NCBI GenBank assembly: GCA_963740395.1
Contig: CAVUEP010000005.1
Span: forward strand, 1 to 64,000
DNA: 64,000 nt
Source: CADEEN01 sp963740395
GTDB taxonomy: Bacteria; Pseudomonadota; Gammaproteobacteria; Burkholderiales; Burkholderiaceae_C
Direction of reading: 5' to 3'
Part shown: positions 59,364 to 64,000 of the stretch, piece after piece
Numbering within the stretch: position 1 is the first letter of the stretch
Layout: each line of letters begins with the position of its first letter
Made by a program: the position numbers and the translations under genes
Notes under the pieces: generated by a model
Database searches by the model: none
The model's input: only the letters and a program-made list of their open reading frames with translations
What the model was told of the DNA's origin: nothing

Positions 59364-59897
59364 ATGCAAGCCAGAACGACATTCGCCCTGTTGGCCGCCA
59401 CGGCCTGGCTCGCCGGCTGCGCCGGCATGATGCATGGAGGCGGCCCGCTGGCCCAGGCCCGGCTCGAGCCCACGCGCGGCAACATGACCACAGGCGTGGT
59501 CATGTTCCACCAGCGCGGCGAGCAGGTGATGGTGCATGCGCGGATCGAGGGCCTGAAGCCTGGCCAGGAGCATGGCTTTCACGTGCATGAGAAGGGCGAC
59601 TGCAGCAGCGGCGACGGCATGAGCACCGGCGGCCATTTCAACCCCGGCGGCAAGCCGCATGGCCCGCAGGACACGGCGGAACGCCACGCCGGCGACTTGC
59701 CGTCGCTGAAGGCCGATGCGCAGGGCCGGGTCGACGTGAAGTTCACGATTGGCGGCATCACGGTGGGCAGCGGCGCCACCGACGTCGTCGGCAAGGGCCT
59801 GATCGTGCACGCCATGCCCGACGACTACCGCACGCAGCCGACCGGCAATGCCGGCGCCCGCCTGGCCTGCGCCGTGATCGCGCGGCATACCTATTGA
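59364..59897 (+). CDS. sodC: Cu/Zn superoxide dismutase (lipoprotein, SodC)
   Basis: The 177-residue protein has a lipobox (TAWLAGCAG, Cys at about 20) for export as a lipoprotein. It has the Cu/Zn ligands HGFHVHEKGDC, GGHFNPGGKPHGPQDTAERHAGDLP and VHAMPDDYRTQPTGNAGARLACAVI. The His and Asp metal ligands and the active-site Arg (GNAGARLAC) are present. It dismutates superoxide in the periplasm. A good ribosome site (CTGGAGG) lies upstream of ATG 59364. It is 14 bp before the patatin gene. Confidence 0.93.
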   Translation: MQARTTFALLAATAWLAGCAGMMHGGGPLAQARLEPTRGNMTTGVVMFHQRGEQVMVHARIEGLKPGQEHGFHVHEKGDCSSGDGMSTGGHFNPGGKPHGPQDTAERHAGDLPSLKADAQGRVDVKFTIGGITVGSGATDVVGKGLIVHAMPDDYRTQPTGNAGARLACAVIARHTY

Positions 59898-59910
59898 AGT
59901 CCGCGCGTCG

Positions 59911-60989
59911 ATGACGCCGGCGCTGCAGGTCTTCGCCGGCCCCCACGCCCGCGCCCATCTGCGTGAACGCGGCCTGCTGGCCGCGGACGTTCGCGTGATT
60001 CCCGCAGCCGCGGGCGGGCCCAAGGGCCTGGTGCTGAATCCGCTGGATCGCTTCATCTTCGGCCACTGGTTGAGCGGCGCCGCACACGCCGTGCACCTGA
60101 TCGGCGCCTCGATCGGCGCCTGGCGCATGGCCAGCGCTTGCCTGCCCGACGCCGCCGCCGCGCTGGCCCAGCTGGCCGCCGACTACATCGCCCAGGACTA
60201 CCCGCATGCGCCGGGCAAGGCCACCGACCGCCGCGCGATGTCAGTCGCATCTTCGGCGCCAAGCTCGAGGAGCGATTTGGCGGGCGCGCCGACGAGGTGC
60301 TGCAGCATCCGCGCTACCGCCTGCATGTGCTGACCAGCCGCGGCCGCCATCTGCTGCGGCGCGAGGGTCGCCTGCGCACGCCGCTGGGCTACATGGGCGC
60401 CTTCGCGACCAACCTGGTCAGCCGCCGCGCCCTGGGCGGCTGGCTCGAGCGCGTGATGTTCTCCGACCCGCGCGAGCCGCTGCCGTTCCCGCTGCACGAC
60501 TACCGAACGACACAGGTGGCGCTGACTGCGGGCAACCTCTCGCCGAGCCTGTTGGCCAGTTGCTCGGTGCCGTTCTGGCTCGACGCGGTCCACGACATCG
60601 CCGGCGCGCCGCGCGGCGCCTACTGGGACGGCGGCATCACCGACTACCACCTGCACCTGGACTATGCGCAGATGCCGCAGGGCCTGGTGCTGTACCCGCA
60701 CTTCCAGTCGACGGTGGTGCCGGGCTGGCTCGACAAGGGCCTGCGGCACCGCCACGCAGCCTCGGCGCGGTTGGCCAACGTGGTGCTGCTGGCGCCGAGC
60801 GCCGAGTGGATCCGGGCCGAACTGCCCGGCGGCAAGCTGCCCGACCGCAGCGACTTCAAGGCCTATGGCGACGACTTCGCCGGCCGCGTGAAAGCCTGGA
60901 CCCGGGCGCTGGCGCAGAGCCAGCGACTGGCCGACGAGTTCGCGGCGTTGGCGCAACGGCCCTCGATCGAGGCCCTGCCTTTGCCCTAG
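59911..60989 (+). CDS. Patatin-like phospholipase family protein (one missing base)
   Basis: The patatin fold is marked by the serine elbow HLIGASIGAWRMAS (GxSxG, Ser nucleophile near residue 68) and the Asp of the dyad in AYWDGGITDYHLH. The end is EFAALAQRPSIEALPLP. The frame breaks near 60237, where an Arg codon lacks its third base; restoring it gives RRDVSRIFGAKLEERFGG and 359 residues. The reaction is hydrolysis of phospholipid or other acyl esters. There is no signal peptide; the 221-bp gap downstream (60990-61210) shows no gene. Confidence 0.83.
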
Positions 60990-61210
60990 GCAAGGGAGGC
61001 AGAGTGGCAGATCGGGCCGCGCGTTGAACCGGCCATGGGTATTGCATTGCGCCGGACAGACAAGCGGGCGCAATCGACGCGGATGCCGCAGGACATGACC
61101 GACGCGTGGGACCAGCATCGGTCGGGCACCTCACCCGCGCCCGTGCGTTCACGGTCCGTCACGCATCGCTGGAGTTCCCGCGTCGGCCTGATCGGCGCGC
61201 GGCCGTGGCC

Positions 61211-61885
61211 TCAGGTCATCAAGGCATAGGGACCGCCGCGTTCCAACGCGCGCCGGTAGGCCGGGCGGGCGTGAATGCGCGCCAGAAACTCGGTCGTCTT
61301 GGGGTAACGGGCATCGAGCCCGCCGCGCGAGGCCGCCGCTTCGAGCGGAAAGCTCATCATGATGTCGGCAGCACTGAACTCGGACCCGGCAAACCAGGGC
61401 CGCGCCTGCAAGCTCGGCCTCGATGAACTTCATCTGGCGCTCGATGTTGGGTTGGATGAAACTCGCCAGGACCTTGTCGGCGATGCCCCGCGCGATGGGC
61501 TTGACAAAGAACGGCATCGGCGCCGTGCGGATGCGGTTGAAGACCAGCGCCATCGTCAGCGGCGGCATCGCCGAGCCTTCGGCGAAATGCAGCCAGTAGG
61601 TGAAGCGCAGTCGTTCGGGCGTGCCTGGCGCCGGGCGCAGGCGTCACCGTGCCCGAGCGGTCGAGCAGGTACTCGACGATGGCGCCGGTTTCGGCCACCA
61701 CGTCCGGCCCGTCGCAGAGCACCGGCGACTTGCCCAGCGGGTGCACGGCGAGCAGTTCGGGCGGCGCCAGCATCGTCTTGCGGTCGCGCTGCGTAGCGCT
61801 TGACCTCGTACGTCAATCCCAGCTCCTCGAGCAGCCAGAGGACGCGCTGCGAGCGCGAGTTTTCGAGGTGGTGAACCGTGATCAT
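61211..61885 (-). CDS. Glutathione S-transferase (frame errors)
   Basis: Begins MITVHHLENSRSQRVLWLLEELGLTYEVKRY, a GST N-terminal thioredoxin-like domain with SRSQR, and another frame has PLGKSPVLCDGPDVVAETGAIVEYLLDR (conserved cis-Pro region and ETGAI motif). The C-terminal helical domain is visible: FSAADIMMSFPLEAAASRGGL and PKTTEFLARIHARPAYRRALERGG. Breaks near 61410, 61625 and 61795 fit the wobble pattern. Corrected length about 223 residues. It conjugates glutathione to electrophiles or reduces peroxides. 17 bp upstream of the regulator stop, on the same strand. Confidence 0.8.
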
Positions 61886-61901
61886 CGGGAGCGTGCTCGG
61901 G

Positions 61902-62447
61902 TCATTTGCCCAAGAGCTTGTACACCAGCTCGGGCGTGGTGGAGGTGCCGTACTTGCGCATCAGGCGTGTGCGGTAGACGTCGACGGTGCGCGGGCTGAT
62001 CGCCAGGCGCAGGCCGATGCGCTTGCTGGTCAGGCCTTCGATCAGCAGCGCGGCGATCTCGCGCTCGCGCGCCGTCAATTCGGTGCCGACCTTGCGCCGT
62101 GCCGACAGGTCGTCGAAGCTCCAGATGCCCGCGGCATGCGGCGCGTGCGGATCAAGGGCGCGCCCGGTCACGTGGCACCAGAACAGCTCGCCCGAGAGCC
62201 GCTTCATGATCCGTTCGTCGGCGTACAGGCCGCGCTGGTCGAGGCTGGCGACGATGCGCGCACCGGTGCGCTCGAACTCGTCGTGCGTGGGATAGAGCAG
62301 TTCGAAGCTTTGGCCCTTGAGCTGCTCGGGCCGCGTGGCGCCGAACATGCGCAGCAACTGCTGGTTGCAGTCGAGGATCTGGCGGTCGCGCGACATCACG
62401 AGCCCGATCGGCGCCTGATCGAACGCGGTGCGGTAGTCGAGGATCAT
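61902..62447 (-). CDS. PAS domain LuxR-type transcriptional regulator
   Basis: The 181-residue protein has an N-terminal PAS domain (FDQAPIGLVMSRDRQILDCNQQLLRMFG, about 8-120) and a C-terminal LuxR helix-turn-helix (LTAREREIAALLIEGLTSKRIGLRLAISPRTVDVYRTRLMRKYG, about 120-170). No receiver domain is present, so a small ligand or redox state is sensed by PAS. It is divergent from scoA-scoB (105-bp gap), and in that gap the direct repeat at 62477-62495 is a likely operator. Local control of ketone-body metabolism is inferred. Confidence 0.9.
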   Translation of the reverse strand: MILDYRTAFDQAPIGLVMSRDRQILDCNQQLLRMFGATRPEQLKGQSFELLYPTHDEFERTGARIVASLDQRGLYADERIMKRLSGELFWCHVTGRALDPHAPHAAGIWSFDDLSARRKVGTELTAREREIAALLIEGLTSKRIGLRLAISPRTVDVYRTRLMRKYGTSTTPELVYKLLGK

Positions 62448-62476
62448 GCGGGCATCGCGGCAGGGGTTAGTGAATT

Positions 62477-62495
62477 CTACGTAACGACTACGTAA
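62477..62495. promoter_or_regulatory. Tandem operator candidate upstream of scoA
   Basis: CTACGTAA occurs at 62477-62484 and again at 62488-62495, spaced exactly 11 bp (one helical turn). It lies in the only AT-rich part of the 105-bp gap between the PAS-LuxR gene and scoA. Each copy contains the TACGTA palindrome, a plausible half-site for a LuxR-type dimer; AGGAGAG follows as the ribosome site of scoA. Confidence 0.5.
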
Positions 62496-62552
62496 TGGCT
62501 TAGGTAGTACGCTTGCGCTTCGTGATGTGACCCTGCACAGGAGAGTTTGCCA

Positions 62553-63260
62553 ATGAACAAGATCTACCCGAGCGCAAAGGCCGCGCTCGATGGCCTCGTC
62601 AAGGACGGGCAGTTGATGGCCGTCGGCGGCTTCGGCCTGTGCGGCATTCCCGAGGCACTGATCGACGCGCTGCGCGACAGCGGCGTCAAGGACCTGACCG
62701 TCATCTCCAACAACGCCGGCGTCGACGGCTTCGGCCTGGGCAAGCTGCTCGAGACGCGCCAGATCAAGCGCATGATTTCCAGCTACGTCGGCGAGAACAA
62801 GGAGTTCGAGCGCCAGTACCTGGCCGGCGAACTCGAACTCGAGTTCACGCCGCAGGGCACGCTGGCCGAGAAGCTGCGCGCCGGCGGCGCCGGCATCCCG
62901 GCCTTCTTCACGCGCACCGGCGTCGGCACCATGGTGGCCGAAGGCAAGGAGCTGCGCGAATTCGACGGCCACACCTATGTGATGGAGCGTTCGCTGGTGC
63001 CCGACGTGTCGCTGGTCAAGGCCTGGCGCGCCGACAAGAGCGGCAACCTGCAGTTCCGCCTGACCGCGCGCAACTTCAACCCGGCCGCGGCGATGGCCGG
63101 CAAGGTGACCGTGGTCGAGGTCGAGGAGATCGTCGAGACCGGAACCTTCGAGCCCGACAGCGTGCACCTGGCCGGCATCTACGTCAGCCGCATCGTGCTC
63201 AATGCGACACCCGAGAAGCGCATCGAAAAGCGCACCCTCACCGAACGCGCCGGCGCCTAG
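62553..63260 (+). CDS. scoA: Succinyl-CoA:3-ketoacid CoA transferase subunit A
   Basis: The 235-residue subunit A has the CoA-transferase fold beginning NKIYPSAKAALDGLVKDGQLMAVGGFGLCGIPEALIDAL, with VISNNAGVDGFGLGKLL and the end VHLAGIYVSRIVLNATPEKRIEKRT typical of ScoA. It transfers CoA between succinyl-CoA and acetoacetate with the B subunit, which carries the catalytic Glu. The start ATG 62553 follows AGGAGAG. The B subunit begins 57 bp downstream. Confidence 0.96.
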   Translation: MNKIYPSAKAALDGLVKDGQLMAVGGFGLCGIPEALIDALRDSGVKDLTVISNNAGVDGFGLGKLLETRQIKRMISSYVGENKEFERQYLAGELELEFTPQGTLAEKLRAGGAGIPAFFTRTGVGTMVAEGKELREFDGHTYVMERSLVPDVSLVKAWRADKSGNLQFRLTARNFNPAAAMAGKVTVVEVEEIVETGTFEPDSVHLAGIYVSRIVLNATPEKRIEKRTLTERAGA

Positions 63261-63275
63261 CCGGCATCAACTTGA

Positions 63276-63293
63276 GGGTGCCGCCAGGCACCC
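63276..63293. promoter_or_regulatory. Intercistronic hairpin between scoA and scoB
   Basis: GGGTGCC (63276-63282) and GGCACCC (63287-63293) form a perfect 7-bp stem with a 4-nt loop between the two CoA-transferase genes. There is no T-run, so it is more likely to set mRNA stability or subunit ratio than to terminate. Confidence 0.35.
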
Positions 63294-63317
63294 GCTGTCC
63301 TCATCGAAGGAGCCCTG

Positions 63318-63956
63318 ATGGCCTGGACACACGACCAGATGGCCGCGCGCGCGGCCAAGGAATTGCAGGACGGCTACTACGTCAACCTCGGCATCGGCCT
63401 GCCGACGCTGGTGGCCAACTTCGTCGACCCGAAGATCGAGGTCTGGCTGCAGAGCGAGAACGGCATGCTCGGCATCGGCCCGTTCCCGACCGAGGACGAG
63501 GTCGACGCCGACCTGATCAACGCCGGCAAGCAGACCGTGACCACGATCCCGGGCTCGTCGATCTTCGGCAGCCACGACAGCTTCGCCATGATCCGCGGCG
63601 GCAAGATCAACCTCTCGATCCTGGGCGCGATGCAGGTCAGCGAGCAGGGCGACCTGGCCAACTGGATGATCCCCGGCAAGATGGTCAAGGGCATGGGCGG
63701 CGCGATGGACCTGGTGGCCGGCGTCAAGAACGTCGTCGTGCTGATGGAGCATGTGGCCAAGAAGAAGGACGGCAGCACCGACCTCAAGATCCTGCCCAAG
63801 TGCACGCTGCCGCTGACCGGCGTGGGCGTGGTCGATCGCATCATCACCGACCTGGCGGTGATGGACGTGACGCCGCATGGCCTGCGCGTGGTCGAGATGG
63901 CGCCCGGCGTGACGCGCGAAGAACTGCAGAGCAAGACCGGCGTGCCGCTGCACTGA
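63318..63956 (+). CDS. scoB: Succinyl-CoA:3-ketoacid CoA transferase subunit B
   Basis: The 212-residue subunit B has GYYVNLGIGLPTLVANFVDP and QSENGMLGIGPFP. The Glu in SENG is the catalytic residue that forms the CoA thioester intermediate. The middle reads INLSILGAMQVSEQGDLANWMIPGKMVKGMGGAMDLVAG, and the end VVEMAPGVTREELQSKTGVPLH is standard. With ScoA it activates acetoacetate from ketone bodies or polyhydroxybutyrate for entry to the thiolase step. The ribosome site AAGGAG precedes ATG 63318. Confidence 0.96.
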   Translation: MAWTHDQMAARAAKELQDGYYVNLGIGLPTLVANFVDPKIEVWLQSENGMLGIGPFPTEDEVDADLINAGKQTVTTIPGSSIFGSHDSFAMIRGGKINLSILGAMQVSEQGDLANWMIPGKMVKGMGGAMDLVAGVKNVVVLMEHVAKKKDGSTDLKILPKCTLPLTGVGVVDRIITDLAVMDVTPHGLRVVEMAPGVTREELQSKTGVPLH

Positions 63957-64000
63957 CCGGCACGCCATGGCTGCGGGCACGCGACGCTGGAGCCACGCGG

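Noticed and set aside
61035..61229. 64-residue plus-strand frame downstream of the patatin gene
   Set aside because: No ribosome site, no domain, Arg/Ser-rich composition typical of chance frames, and it overlaps the GST gene end.

Overview
The window is about 64 kb of very GC-rich DNA with strong third-position GC bias. Gene content points to a betaproteobacterium of the order Burkholderiales, probably near the Rubrivivax/Leptothrix/Piscinibacter or Comamonadaceae groups: Liv-type ABC operons, TRAP and TAXI transporters, many CoA-linked catabolic genes and CCCCCT/AGGGGG palindromic repeats. The rank is inferred from gene families, not from a marker gene. I saw no rRNA, tRNA, CRISPR array, phage genes or transposase.

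Layout. 1-5.3 kb (minus): the end of a class III cyclase/ATPase regulator, then a parvulin PPIase, BolA, YciB, MsrB and SelO, the last four chained by 4-bp start/stop overlaps. 5.4-12.9 kb (plus): an acyl-CoA ligase and a Liv-type ABC importer (binding protein, H, M, G, F), interrupted by palindromic repeats. 13.0-16.5 kb (minus): a glycine betaine/proline ABC importer (proV-proW-proX) with a readable promoter. 16.8-28.9 kb (plus): MarC, then a long lipid/CoA degradation run (FadB-like fusion enzyme, thiolase, haloalkane dehalogenase-like hydrolase, two SDRs, thioesterase, reductase, ElaA, AidB-like acyl-CoA dehydrogenase, ASCH protein, MFS transporter). 29.0-33.4 kb: an ECF sigma factor, a 984-aa Ser/Thr kinase and two small exported or membrane proteins, bounded on the far side by a relic of an MFS gene end. 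33.7-42.3 kb: a YebE-like protein, CoA transferase, DctPQM TRAP importer, a BNR-repeat protein with a MoaD/ThiS partner, DUF1223 and a flavoprotein. 42.4-45.7 kb: UspA, DUF6394 and a K+ channel with RCK domains. 45.8-55.5 kb: an apparently uncharacterised catabolic locus (RraA-like aldolase, two TauD/TfdA dioxygenases, a DapA-like lyase, TAXI-TRAP importer, IlvD/Edd dehydratase, AstE-like deacylase). 55.8-64 kb: Tex, a Rieske oxygenase, SodC, patatin, GST, a PAS-LuxR regulator and scoA-scoB.

Most important observation: many genes from 8.4 to 61 kb look frameshifted, but the errors have one signature. Where I traced them, the extra base sits at a codon's third position, so the codon carries two different third bases that encode the same amino acid (for example TAT/TAC written as TATC). 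Removing either base restores the family sequence and a length divisible by three. The simplest reading is a consensus from a mixed-strain population in which both alleles of synonymous polymorphisms were written out (less often neither). These genes are therefore annotated as intact CDS and not as decayed genes; feature coordinates are raw window coordinates.
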